Both the position numbers and the translations under genes were made by a program. This document shows positions 6,259-14,697 of a stretch of 36,551 nucleotides of DNA, one piece after another. This DNA is from a virus. Positions within the stretch are counted from its first letter, which is position 1. Each line of letters starts with the position of its first letter. The notes beneath the pieces were generated by a model. It was given only the letters and a program-made list of their open reading frames with translations, was not told the origin of the DNA and did no database searches. The stretch is from positions 1 to 36,551 of the IMG/VR virus record IMGVR_UViG_3300025138_000130; one strand, written 5' to 3'.

Positions 6259-7149
6259 CTATTTCAGTTGTATCTCTTGTTTCCATTGAGATCTTTTATT
6301 TACAGTCTTACCACATGTTCTTTTACAAACAAAAAATGCATTACTGTCTAATCTATTTTGGTATTCGTACATAAGTTGTTCAGGAGTAAACTGTAAAATA
6401 TCGTTGTTACGCTCTTTTTTTGCATGATAGACTTCAGCAATATGACAACAAGGAAATTCTTGCCCGTTGTAGTCAACAAACGTAGATTGCTCATGATTAC
6501 GTTCGCATTGTATATTTTTTATTATAGTATAGTCAATAACTTTTATTTCATTTACTGGTTTAATATGTTGGAAACTGTATTCGTCCCATCTATCTGTTTC
6601 TTTACTTCGGAACCAAGTAAATCCCATGTTCCTTGCAAGTCTTTTGCACTGGTCAACTTGGTGTTTGTTGTGGGCAAAAACTAACATATCCCAATGAGCA
6701 CTAGCACCTTCATTTATATATGCTTGTGCATTTTCTATTACTTTTTTAAATTGTACTCCAACTCTGTATATATGATTTGTATCTTGTAATCCGTCTATAC
6801 TAAACACTACATAATCATACTGTCCTGTTAATAAATTTGCACATTCTTTCCACCATTTTGTATTTCTAATACTTCCGTTAGTGTTTATGCCTACTACTAT
6901 TTTTGGTTGTATGTTTTTAATCCATGATATTTTTTCTAACAAATTAACATCAGCACACGGATCGCCTACATTACCACAAAAAAATATTTTCTCTAATGTC
7001 TTAATGTTCTTTGTAACTTGCATTTGGAAATGTTCTAAACTTAAATCTCCTAATGAAACTATACATCCTTCTCCATTCACATTTCTTGCACACATAGGAC
7101 ATGCGGCATTGCATTTACTAGTAGGTTCAAAATGTATTATTTTTTTCAT
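6259..7149 (-). CDS. Radical SAM enzyme with SPASM-like C-terminus
   Basis: The 296-aa protein carries the CxxxCxxC motif that holds the 4Fe-4S cluster and SAM (C13, C17, C20 in SKCNAACPMC). This is followed by a GGxP-like region (FFCGNVGDPCAD), INTNGS and FSIDGL, which are typical of the SPASM-type radical SAM fold. The C-terminal part has further cysteines (IQCERN, FPCCHI, FVCKRTCGK) placed like an auxiliary cluster domain. Enzymes of this type modify peptides, proteins or sugars by radical chemistry. It is clearly homologous to the first half of its upstream neighbour (shared DTNHIYR.GV.F and NAQ.(Y/F)I segments, read side by side), so the pair arose by duplication. Its ATG overlaps the stop of that neighbour (ATGA). 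Substrate not deducible. Confidence 0.85.
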   Translation of the reverse strand: MKKIIHFEPTSKCNAACPMCARNVNGEGCIVSLGDLSLEHFQMQVTKNIKTLEKIFFCGNVGDPCADVNLLEKISWIKNIQPKIVVGINTNGSIRNTKWWKECANLLTGQYDYVVFSIDGLQDTNHIYRVGVQFKKVIENAQAYINEGASAHWDMLVFAHNKHQVDQCKRLARNMGFTWFRSKETDRWDEYSFQHIKPVNEIKVIDYTIIKNIQCERNHEQSTFVDYNGQEFPCCHIAEVYHAKKERNNDILQFTPEQLMYEYQNRLDSNAFFVCKRTCGKTVNKRSQWKQEIQLK

Positions 7150-8870
7150 AATTCTTTATATTCTAAATTGACACAAAGAACTACTTCTTCTACTACAGTA
7201 TTTTTTTGTGTTTGTATGCACCATTCTATAAAATTACTTATATCTTTAGTATCTATGCCGTTTCCAGTCCAAGATTCTCTACTTCTACTCAGAGGAGTAT
7301 CTAACCTGTCAGGCGTAATTAAGGTTGTTTTAAATTTTACTAGTCCTTTTTTATAAGCCTGTGTACATTGTTTACTAGAATGAGACAATGCTGCTTTTGC
7401 TACTCTGTAAGTTTCAAAGTCTGGTTCGGGAGCAACAATTGACTTTTCTCCTATACTTCCTATATTAAAAATCCATCCAGTCTTGCCTAGTTCTTTCCAT
7501 CGTTTGTAAATTGCTTGTAGTAAGTTAGTTTGTGCGTAGTTTGCCCATTCTGTGTCAGGAGGCCCATCAAATGCATTATTAATAAACACATCATAATGTA
7601 TAGATTCATCTACAATTTTATCAATGTCTTTTGTAATGTCTAATCCACTGGCTCTGCTAGATCCGTCTGCATTAAAATACTCTGTTAGACTTTTTCCTAG
7701 TCCTCTGTTATTTCCTGTAATGTAATATCTATATGTTTGTTTCATTGTTTTATTTTGATCCCATACTTTAGTAAGTTTTTGTCCACACGTAAAAGCACAT
7801 TCAAATAATCTGCCATTGTCGAGTGTTTTATCCCAACTGGAAACAAGATCATTCCAAAAATTGTTTAAGAATACGTTTTCCAGTGTAGTAGTGTTAATGT
7901 TCAAACTATCTTTACCGTACTTGGTAATAAATTGTTCGACTTGGTTCTTGCCATTAACAAAATGCAAATCGTTTGCACCCGGTGCAACTTGTTCGCCTTT
8001 AAACCTTGCATCATATAAATTATGTTCAAAGAAGTTACAAGGCAATACTAACCCTTCAGCAGTTATAGTTACTTTATTACCAACACAAGCATCACACTTA
8101 ATTGGAGTTGTGTCAAAATAGTCTTTAATAACAGGGTATTCTTTTTTTAGATTCCCTAAATTTTTCATACTATTGTTGCGATATTCTTCTAGTGTTGTAA
8201 CTTCTAACTTATAAGGTTCTTGTTTCTGAGGGGTAACTTGCCAACTGTCTTGTTCTTCAAGTGTTTCATGATTTAAGAACCTGCCAGTACCTCTAAACAA
8301 TATTTTTTCAAAGCCTACAGTAGCACTTAATTTTCTAGCACTTTCTATCTGGTGTTCATTGTGCTTAAATACTATAAAGTTCCATTGTGCCTTTCCACCT
8401 GCTTGTATAAATGATTGTGCATTGTTAATAGCATTATCAAACTTTACACCTCGTCTGTATATATGGTTAGTATCATTTAGTCCATCGATTCCAAAATCGA
8501 TCTTGCCGTATCCGTTTATAATTTGTGCTAGTTCTTTCCACCAATCAGAATTATGAACTCCACCGTTAGTATGCATATACAACCAAAGTGTAGGATTTTT
8601 TTTACGAAAGTCTTTAAGAATATCTAAAAAGTTTGGATGTACGATTGGATCGCCATAACTTCCACAGAAAAAAACTTGTCGTAACCTATTGCACAGTTCC
8701 TTTGTAAACGCCTTATCTATTGTTTCTCTGCTCAAATGACATAAAGGCAAATGAGGGTTAATTTTTCCACCTGCTATATTTCTAGGACACTGAGGACAAG
8801 CCGCATTACAGTAAGTAGTAATCTCTAATTGATACTCGTCAACAGTAACATAATTAAAGTTTTTACTCAT
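7146..8870 (-). CDS. Radical SAM - short-chain dehydrogenase fusion protein
   Basis: The 574-aa protein has two enzymes in one chain. Residues about 10-370 are radical SAM/SPASM-like: CNAACPQC (C21, C25, C28), FFCGSYGDP, HTNGGV and FGIDGL, then late cysteines (CDACVG, LPCNFF, CAFTCGQ). Residues about 382-574 are a short-chain dehydrogenase/reductase: TGNNRGLG (385-392) as the dinucleotide loop, FINNA (NNAG-like), NIGS and YRVAK (Y488, K492) as the catalytic Tyr/Lys. At about 190 residues the SDR part is shorter than the usual 250 but keeps its key residues. Such a fusion implies sequential steps on one substrate: radical chemistry, then NAD(P)H-dependent reduction or oxidation. The frame is continuous with no sign of an assembly join. 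It starts 4 bases after the gp46 stop and overlaps the next gene by 4 bases. Confidence 0.85.
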   Translation of the reverse strand: MSKNFNYVTVDEYQLEITTYCNAACPQCPRNIAGGKINPHLPLCHLSRETIDKAFTKELCNRLRQVFFCGSYGDPIVHPNFLDILKDFRKKNPTLWLYMHTNGGVHNSDWWKELAQIINGYGKIDFGIDGLNDTNHIYRRGVKFDNAINNAQSFIQAGGKAQWNFIVFKHNEHQIESARKLSATVGFEKILFRGTGRFLNHETLEEQDSWQVTPQKQEPYKLEVTTLEEYRNNSMKNLGNLKKEYPVIKDYFDTTPIKCDACVGNKVTITAEGLVLPCNFFEHNLYDARFKGEQVAPGANDLHFVNGKNQVEQFITKYGKDSLNINTTTLENVFLNNFWNDLVSSWDKTLDNGRLFECAFTCGQKLTKVWDQNKTMKQTYRYYITGNNRGLGKSLTEYFNADGSSRASGLDITKDIDKIVDESIHYDVFINNAFDGPPDTEWANYAQTNLLQAIYKRWKELGKTGWIFNIGSIGEKSIVAPEPDFETYRVAKAALSHSSKQCTQAYKKGLVKFKTTLITPDRLDTPLSRSRESWTGNGIDTKDISNFIEWCIQTQKNTVVEEVVLCVNLEYKEL

Positions 8871-8874
8871 CTTG

Positions 8875-10644
8875 CTAAACTATTTCTACATCAGTATCGT
8901 AACTTGTATATCCGTTTTCTTTAACTACTTTAAGTAAGTTATTAACTCGACCTGCTAGTTCGTCTTTATGACTTACTAGCCATATACTCTTATTGCGTTC
9001 ACGACTCATTTTTTTAAGTACTGCTAAAGCACTTTCAACTCCGCTACTGTCCATTCCACTGTCGACAACTTCATCGATAAACAATAAATTAATAGGATGA
9101 TATAAACTTTCCCATACATCACGAAACGCCCAACTTAAACTTAGTATCAATCTATTACGTTCGCCTCTACTGAGGTTATCGAAGTCTAAATTTCTTCCTA
9201 GTTCTTGTATTTCTACACTTAAATCATTCATAAATTTAACACTATGAGGTAATCCCATGCATGCCAGATAATATGTAAGTCTTGTATTTAAGAATGTAAG
9301 ATTTTGGTCAATTATTCTTTTTCTTATAAAACTATCTTTGTTAGTTAGTAATTTTAATAAAAATTCTTGATGATCTTGCATATTAGTTAAGTCGTTAATA
9401 TTATTCCAACTTACATCTTCAACACCAGTATTAGTCATGTCTTCAATTTGTTCATCGTATGGATTAATACTGTCTGTTCTCTGTTCTAGTTCTTTTACTA
9501 GTGCGTCTAAACTTTGTCTGTGATTGTATGCCCTATCTAATGTATCGTAAAATACTCTAGGTGCAGATCCTATTTCACCCACTTCTTCGATGATTAGATT
9601 ATATGCATTAAGTTGCTCGCCGTTTGCAACCATAATATTTAGTGCTTCATCACGTTGTTCTGTTTTATTTTGTACGATAATTGCTTGTTTGTCATTGTGT
9701 ACATCTTGTCCACACGCATAACATTTGTGTTCGTTTAATAATTTAATTTCTTGGTCAAGTCTAGTAATACTCTTTTCTTGTTTTGTATTGTCTTTATCTA
9801 ATTCTTGTGTCCATCTCTCTGTGTCTTGTATTGTTTTCTGTTTTTTGTAATATTGTTCTAACAAACTATGATTCTTAATTTCTTGGTCAATGTCAACATG
9901 TGATAAATCGTCTATTCCTTGTTTAAATTTAGTAACATCTTCTTTTCTTTTTGCTTGCCATAGTCTTTGTCTTTTTTTAGTACTTTCGATTTGATCTAAA
10001 ATACGTTTGTTAGCATCTTCTACGGCTTTAATACGAAACTCTTCTTCTTTTATAAGTTCACGAGTTTGTCTGATCATATCTTTGAGTGATTCTGATTTCT
10101 CACTTAGTAGTGTAATGCCTAATAACTGTTCAATAATTGCTCTTTGGTCTTTATCTCCAAGACTTAAGAACGGTTGTGTGTATGTATTTAATGCCACTAA
10201 ATGCTTGAACATCTCATGGCTCATTCCTAAAAGTTTATCTATTTCTTTTTGTGTTTCGCGACTATCTCCTTGTTGTTCTTCTGAATGTTCTTGTTCTTGA
10301 TTAGCAACAAAGTATTTTAGTACATTAGGCTTTCTTCCACGTTCTAATCTATAACTAATTCCATGAACTTCAAAATCAATAGTAACTAACATTGCTTTTG
10401 CGTTAGTTTTGTTGATTAAATTATCGACTCTAATTTTAGTTAGTGCTTGACCGTAAAGGGCATAACTTAATGCATTGATGATTGTGGTTTTACCCGTGCC
10501 ATTTCTAGCACCAGAATCGTCACCTCCTTGATCTAAGTTTGCACCAAGAACCAAAGTTAAGTCTTTACGATCAAAGTCTACCGCCTGGGTTTGATTCCCG
10601 ACGCTCATAAAATTCTTTACTGTGAGTGTGTTTATTTTAAACAT
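8875..10644 (-). CDS. 46: Recombination endonuclease large subunit gp46 (SbcC/Rad50-like)
   Basis: The 589-aa ATPase subunit pairs with gp47 to resect double-strand DNA ends for phage recombination-dependent replication. Visible features in order: Walker A (GARNGTGKTT, 45-54); long coiled-coil arms rich in Lys, Glu and Gln; a zinc-hook CxxC (CYACGQ, near 308); the return coil; the ABC signature LSRGERNR; Walker B with LLFIDEV; and the H-loop LVSHKDEL. Length is close to T4 gp46 (560 aa). In T4 genes 47 and 46 are adjacent, but here two genes lie between them. The start overlaps the sulfotransferase gene by 8 bases. Strong identification from motifs and context. Confidence 0.95.
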   Translation of the reverse strand: MFKINTLTVKNFMSVGNQTQAVDFDRKDLTLVLGANLDQGGDDSGARNGTGKTTIINALSYALYGQALTKIRVDNLINKTNAKAMLVTIDFEVHGISYRLERGRKPNVLKYFVANQEQEHSEEQQGDSRETQKEIDKLLGMSHEMFKHLVALNTYTQPFLSLGDKDQRAIIEQLLGITLLSEKSESLKDMIRQTRELIKEEEFRIKAVEDANKRILDQIESTKKRQRLWQAKRKEDVTKFKQGIDDLSHVDIDQEIKNHSLLEQYYKKQKTIQDTERWTQELDKDNTKQEKSITRLDQEIKLLNEHKCYACGQDVHNDKQAIIVQNKTEQRDEALNIMVANGEQLNAYNLIIEEVGEIGSAPRVFYDTLDRAYNHRQSLDALVKELEQRTDSINPYDEQIEDMTNTGVEDVSWNNINDLTNMQDHQEFLLKLLTNKDSFIRKRIIDQNLTFLNTRLTYYLACMGLPHSVKFMNDLSVEIQELGRNLDFDNLSRGERNRLILSLSWAFRDVWESLYHPINLLFIDEVVDSGMDSSGVESALAVLKKMSRERNKSIWLVSHKDELAGRVNNLLKVVKENGYTSYDTDVEIV

Positions 10645-11254
10645 TGTACCAGTGTCCTAAGTCTTTATTGAGAAAATCCTCAAGATTCTTTATATTGTAT
10701 TGTAATTGGTTTTTGCTGATGCTGTCAAGATTAATATTTCTCTTGTAGTCGGTTACAAGACGAGGAGCAGGATCTACTAAAACCTCATTTAAGCCAACAT
10801 ACTTAGTAATATCACTTACAAACTCTTGAGGATTATACTCTAGATCGTCATAGAACAAAACTTTAAGTTTTTCACTTTGCCAACGTTTAAGAATTCCTAC
10901 ATAATCTAAATATTGTGTAATTGATTGAAAATATTCTGCGTCTTCATTTGTACTATTGTGAAAGTTATACATGCTGTTCGCATATGAATAAGGGTTCCTT
11001 AGTATAATAGTTATATAACTAGCATATTTTTTTATAAATTCAATTTGATCATAGTCTATTGACCATAGATTAGGATTAAAGTTTAGACTAAAACTATATG
11101 CAGAAAAGTATGACTTATAGTTATCCATATTAGATAACAGAGAGATGGTTGGTTCTTTTACTCCTTTATAATCAATCTGGTCAGACTTAATTAAGTTTTT
11201 ATATAGCCACGTAGTACCAGTCTTAGCAGTGCCAAGGTTAACGTAATGGATCAT
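10637..11254 (-). CDS. Sulfotransferase-like protein
   Basis: The 205-aa protein has the two PAPS-binding signatures of sulfotransferases: an N-terminal P-loop-like LGTAKTGTTWLYKN (binding the 5'-phosphosulfate) and IILRNPYSYANSMYNFH (the RNPxxxxxSxY-type 3'-phosphate site). These enzymes move sulfate from PAPS to sugars, lipids, peptides or small molecules. It is a little short for the family (often 250-300 aa), the loss being in the C-terminal half. It is inserted in the gp47-gp46 block, overlapping the upstream gene by 17 bases and gp46 by 8, so it is built into the operon. It may act on phage or host surface glycans, or with the accessory enzymes downstream; neither is shown by the sequence. 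Confidence 0.8.
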   Translation of the reverse strand: MIHYVNLGTAKTGTTWLYKNLIKSDQIDYKGVKEPTISLLSNMDNYKSYFSAYSFSLNFNPNLWSIDYDQIEFIKKYASYITIILRNPYSYANSMYNFHNSTNEDAEYFQSITQYLDYVGILKRWQSEKLKVLFYDDLEYNPQEFVSDITKYVGLNEVLVDPAPRLVTDYKRNINLDSISKNQLQYNIKNLEDFLNKDLGHWYNV

Positions 11255-11621
11255 ATAAATATTCTCTTATTGGATGATAATATGATAGGGCAATTTCTCC
11301 TCTAAAAAACAATAAATTATGATCAGATGAAGATTCAACATATACTCTAGAGTTATTAGGAGTTGACGTCAATAAAATTTTATTATCTTTAATCATCCAA
11401 AAATCCTCAAATTGTATCTCCTCTATGGTAATGTTATTATCATAGATAGTATCATTTATTGCTTCTAATCTTAACGTAAAGTTATCTGTGTAGTTTTTAT
11501 TGTATTCTATTCTAACTGATCTAGCACCTATATTAACTGGCACTAAATCGTTATTAATCCCTGCTAGAATATCAGCATTGATAGGATCCTTAAATTTTAC
11601 AGTTATCCAACTTTTAGTCAT
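11238..11621 (-). CDS. Hypothetical 127-aa protein
   Basis: I do not recognise this small protein. It looks mostly beta (WITVKFKDP, SVRIEYNKNY, FTLRLEAIND, ILLTSTPNNSRVYVES), with no cysteine, signal peptide or membrane segment. Its start overlaps the gp47 stop by 4 bases and its end overlaps the sulfotransferase start by 17 bases, so it is almost certainly translated as part of the operon. The pairing with the sulfotransferase between gp47 and gp46 suggests the two were gained together; a functional link is only inferred. Confidence 0.7.
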   Translation of the reverse strand: MTKSWITVKFKDPINADILAGINNDLVPVNIGARSVRIEYNKNYTDNFTLRLEAINDTIYDNNITIEEIQFEDFWMIKDNKILLTSTPNNSRVYVESSSDHNLLFFRGEIALSYYHPIREYLYDPLR

Positions 11622-12628
11622 AGATTCCTATAAATGTCTAACATTAACTGTCTGTCGTATTGAGCAGTTTCAAGTTGAGTCAAATGACTAGTAACAATAC
11701 TGTCAACACTTTCAAAGTTAACTTCACCTTTGAAAGTTTGTGCATGTTCTTCTAAGTCTGTTCTTTGTATTAAACTTAATTCACGTAAGTTATACTGCGG
11801 CACGAATTGTTCTTTAATAAATGTTGCTTCTTCGTAACTGATATCCAGGTCAATATCTACTCTACAATACATGTTAGGTAATAGTAGTTCGTCTGTTTTT
11901 TCTAAAATACTACTTAACATAAAACGTCTATACTTAGGAGCATTTTCCCATTTAATATATTCTGGAGTTTGTCCCCAATCTAGTATCATACACCCTCTGT
12001 CGTCATCTCCAGCATCGGCGTAGTTATGTGGAAATGCATTTCCGATATATGTTACATTACCACTAGTCTGTCGTTTATGAAAATGTCCTGTAAAAATAGT
12101 TTCACTGTGTAAGTCATCTGTTTTTAGTTCTCCTACATCTGGCATTTTTACCATAGCATTCATAAAAAAGTTTGGCAACTCTAAGTGTGCAAACATATAC
12201 TTTGCTTCAATATTCTTAACCGTTTTATGTTCCTCGCCTACTAACCATGGCAATATTGCAACATCATTTTCAACAGTTATTTCGTCATAGAATCGAACAT
12301 TATCGTATTGTTTTGTCCATACAATACTGTTCATTTCTCTAGTGTCTCTGTAGTGTTCGTCGTGATTACCAGGCAACATCACTACTTGGGTAAATGCTTT
12401 TGTTAGTTTATCCATGCCACGAACACTATAGTTAAGTGTACTAATATTTAAACTTGCACGATTATGATGCCAGTCACCAAGAAATATACAAGTTTCGCAA
12501 TTTCTTGCTTTTCCTGTTTCTATAACAAAGTCTATGAAGTCTAAGCAATCTTGGTTGTGTGTATGACTGTTAGACTTCATACCAAAGTGGATGTCTGTAA
12601 AGAATATTGCCCGTTTGAATAGATTCAT
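11618..12628 (-). CDS. 47: Recombination endonuclease nuclease subunit gp47 (SbcD/Mre11-like)
   Basis: The 336-aa metallophosphatase shows the expected metal-binding motifs in order: DIHFG (D12, H14), GDWHHNR (near 47-53), GNHDEH (near 90-95) and the C-terminal GHFHKR (near 180). The N-terminal two thirds form the nuclease; the C-terminal third (after YRRFML) would hold the capping and gp46-binding part. Together with gp46 it processes DNA ends. T4 gp47 is 339 aa, nearly the same length. The start overlaps the gp55 stop by 4 bases. Confidence 0.95.
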   Translation of the reverse strand: MNLFKRAIFFTDIHFGMKSNSHTHNQDCLDFIDFVIETGKARNCETCIFLGDWHHNRASLNISTLNYSVRGMDKLTKAFTQVVMLPGNHDEHYRDTREMNSIVWTKQYDNVRFYDEITVENDVAILPWLVGEEHKTVKNIEAKYMFAHLELPNFFMNAMVKMPDVGELKTDDLHSETIFTGHFHKRQTSGNVTYIGNAFPHNYADAGDDDRGCMILDWGQTPEYIKWENAPKYRRFMLSSILEKTDELLLPNMYCRVDIDLDISYEEATFIKEQFVPQYNLRELSLIQRTDLEEHAQTFKGEVNFESVDSIVTSHLTQLETAQYDRQLMLDIYRNL

Positions 12629-13461
12629 TTTTTCTCCGAAATATCTATTTGTGCTAGTTCTTTCATTTTCTCTTGATTCTCATTTTGTCTTGTATAACTA
12701 GGATTTAATCCGTTTTGTTCTAGGATATCATCTCTAATACGTTGACCTTTTTTCTCAATGTTCAGAACTCTTGTAAAACTATTTGTAATAGCCGCAGTAT
12801 AATATGCAAAAGGATTTTGACTTTTACTTTCGTCGAATTGCAATCCAATTTGACTTAACTGTAGCAAGGCACTACCTTGCATTTCGTCGTTATAAGTGTA
12901 CCCACGCCAATTACTTCTACTCGCATAACGTTCAACTAGTTTCATAAACATTCTTGCTAACTTTGGAGTCATATCAGCATGTGTTTTACTAAAGTGTCCG
13001 TTTTGTAAACCGCCTTCCCAATGACTCTTTCCTACGCATATTAGTTCATCAGGATTGTCATCATCAAATTTCCAGTGCTGATATGGAGGAAAGTTACATT
13101 GTGTATGATGATCAGCAACAGTTTTTAATGTTTTCTTACGACCTGGTTGCAGAGGTATATGATCGAATGTCATAATTCTAAATATTACATCTATTTTTTT
13201 TATTTTTTTCCAGTCAATTAAAAACTCTGCTTGTTTTACTTTTTCTCCACGTATATATGCCGCTTCATAGTTGTCTCTTCCAGTCCTATCAGCATGGTTA
13301 CGTTTTGCTTCTGCAGTGGTCCTTATGTTAACTTTATCTAAACTAGGCAATATTATATCGTATTGACTGTGTTCTTCTTCTAAGTAACTACTGTACTTAT
13401 TTTTACTTTTATGAATTTCTGCGAGTAAATCTCGATTGCTTAGGTATTTTCTTTTTCTCAT
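12625..13461 (-). CDS. 55: Late transcription sigma factor gp55
   Basis: The 278-aa protein contains the gp55 core: RYASRSNWRGYTYNDEM, then SQIGLQFDESKSQNPFAYYT and SFTRVLNIEKKGQRIRDD, at about residues 167-245. This corresponds to sigma region 2, which in T4 binds host RNA polymerase and reads the late promoter TATAAATA. T4 gp55 is 185 aa; here an N-terminal extension of about 100 residues precedes the core. As first gene of the leftward operon it is made with gp47 and gp46. In the opposite direction lies gp48 behind an ATAAATAC promoter, so the sigma factor gene faces one of its own targets. Confident call. Confidence 0.92.
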   Translation of the reverse strand: MRKRKYLSNRDLLAEIHKSKNKYSSYLEEEHSQYDIILPSLDKVNIRTTAEAKRNHADRTGRDNYEAAYIRGEKVKQAEFLIDWKKIKKIDVIFRIMTFDHIPLQPGRKKTLKTVADHHTQCNFPPYQHWKFDDDNPDELICVGKSHWEGGLQNGHFSKTHADMTPKLARMFMKLVERYASRSNWRGYTYNDEMQGSALLQLSQIGLQFDESKSQNPFAYYTAAITNSFTRVLNIEKKGQRIRDDILEQNGLNPSYTRQNENQEKMKELAQIDISEKK

Positions 13462-13490
13462 TAATTTTCCTAAAATTATAATATAAGCAC

Positions 13491-13519
13491 ATTATACACT
13501 CGATAAATACATAGAGCAA
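13491..13519 (-). promoter_or_regulatory. Sigma-70-like promoter of the gp55 operon
   Basis: On the minus strand TATAAT (13496-13491) is preceded by TTGCTC (13519-13514) with exactly 17 bases between. The -10 is perfect; the -35 matches only TTG of TTGACA. It lies 30 bases before the gp55 ATG and suits early or middle expression by host polymerase. Confidence 0.5.
13503..13510 (+). promoter_or_regulatory. Late promoter (ATAAATAC) of the baseplate operon
   Basis: ATAAATAC lies 26 bases before the gp48 ATG. It falls inside the spacer of the divergent sigma-70-like promoter of gp55, so the two cannot be fully occupied at once. Confidence 0.65.
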
Positions 13520-13536
13520 GTTAAAAGAGAGATTAT

Positions 13537-14394
13537 ATGGCATTTAATTTTAATAACATTACTGACGCGGCAACTAGTGCTACACAAAAAGCAGTTACAA
13601 AAGGACTTGATAAAGTAATTCCTGGTGATAGCCTACTTAGTAAGGCAGCCAAAGGTTTCTTAGGATCACAAGCAAACAGACTATTAAATAGTGCTTTAAA
13701 CCCAGGCGGTGCTAATAGCATCATAGATAACCAAGGAGCCGCAACTGCAAAATTCGGTAGTGAAAACGATACTAGAGCAAGGTTGGCTCTAAGTCCTGGG
13801 TCTGGACAGATATTATACAGAGATCCTAACAATTCCTTATTAAGTCCGTTAACTATGACTGATGGTGTAGTGTGGCCATATACTCCTAGTATAAACGTAA
13901 GTTATAGTGCTAGTTATAGTGGCAACCAAACTATACATAATAACTATCAGTCTCAAAGTTATGGATTAAGTTCAGTTGATCAGATTACATGTGTTGGAGT
14001 CTTTACTGCAAATACACCTGCTGAAGCAGAATATGTACTGAGTGTACTACATTTTTTAAGATCAGCAACTAAGAGTTTTTTTGGACAAGACACTAACAGA
14101 GGTACACCTCCTCCAGTATTGAGATTCAGTGCTCATGGTCCGTACATGTTTAACAGTATACCAGTTGTTATTAGTAATACTTCACAAGATTTTGAACAAG
14201 CAATCGATTATATTAATGCTAAAGTTGGTAGAGGAGACGGCATTAATAGTAGTACCAGAGTGCCAACTAGTATGACCATAAACGTAACACTATTACCAGT
14301 AGTAAGTAGAAGTGCTCAAACAAGATTCAGCCTAGCAAGTTATGCTAGAGGAGAGTTAATTGGAACTGCTCGTGGAAATGGAGGACAACCATAA
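13537..14394 (+). CDS. 48: Baseplate tail tube cap gp48
   Basis: The 285-aa protein matches gp48 of T4-like marine phages: an Ala/Gly-rich N-terminus, then RLALSPGSGQILYRD and a conserved core with FTANTPAEAEYVLSVLHFLRS, followed by FFGQDTNRGTPPPVLRFS. In T4, gp48 sits on the baseplate hub with gp54 and starts polymerisation of the tail tube; it has a tube-protein-like fold. T4 gp48 is 364 aa, so this one is shorter. GAGAG precedes the ATG. It is the first gene of the rightward late operon; its TAA shares a base with the ATG of gp53. A gp54 role is an alternative, but I see no second tube-initiator gene next to it. Confidence 0.8.
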   Translation: MAFNFNNITDAATSATQKAVTKGLDKVIPGDSLLSKAAKGFLGSQANRLLNSALNPGGANSIIDNQGAATAKFGSENDTRARLALSPGSGQILYRDPNNSLLSPLTMTDGVVWPYTPSINVSYSASYSGNQTIHNNYQSQSYGLSSVDQITCVGVFTANTPAEAEYVLSVLHFLRSATKSFFGQDTNRGTPPPVLRFSAHGPYMFNSIPVVISNTSQDFEQAIDYINAKVGRGDGINSSTRVPTSMTINVTLLPVVSRSAQTRFSLASYARGELIGTARGNGGQP

Positions 14395-14696
14395 TGGCTG
14401 TAGAATATAGACAGGATAGTCCTTACGGGTTAACTAGGATGCAAGGCGATTATCTAGATATACTAGAATATAGACCGATTCCTTACAACACAGACGACGT
14501 ACTGTTTACAATTACTAGTACATACCAATACAGACCAGACTTGTTAGCATTTGACTTATATGATAATGCTAACTTGTGGTGGGTATTTGTAGTAAGAAAT
14601 CCCAATGTGATAGAAGATCCATTATGGGATTTTAGGACTGGTACAAAAATATATATTCCTAAACAAGATACTCTTAATACAGTACTAGGAGTTTAA
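14394..14696 (+). CDS. 53: Baseplate wedge subunit gp53
   Basis: The 100-aa protein matches the gp53 family: YDNANLWWVFVVRNPNVIED, then PLWDFRTGTKIYIPKQDTL, a LysM-like region. In T4, gp53 joins neighbouring wedges around the hub. T4 gp53 is 196 aa; short versions are usual in marine T4-like phages. The start overlaps the gp48 stop (TAATG), and the stop is one base before the next ATG, so the three genes are coupled. Confidence 0.88.
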   Translation: MAVEYRQDSPYGLTRMQGDYLDILEYRPIPYNTDDVLFTITSTYQYRPDLLAFDLYDNANLWWVFVVRNPNVIEDPLWDFRTGTKIYIPKQDTLNTVLGV

Positions 14697-14697
14697 T

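Noticed and set aside
13533-13832. Minus-strand open frame opposite gp48
   Set aside because: Lies wholly opposite a well-supported gene, has no ribosome site, and reflects codon bias of the true strand.
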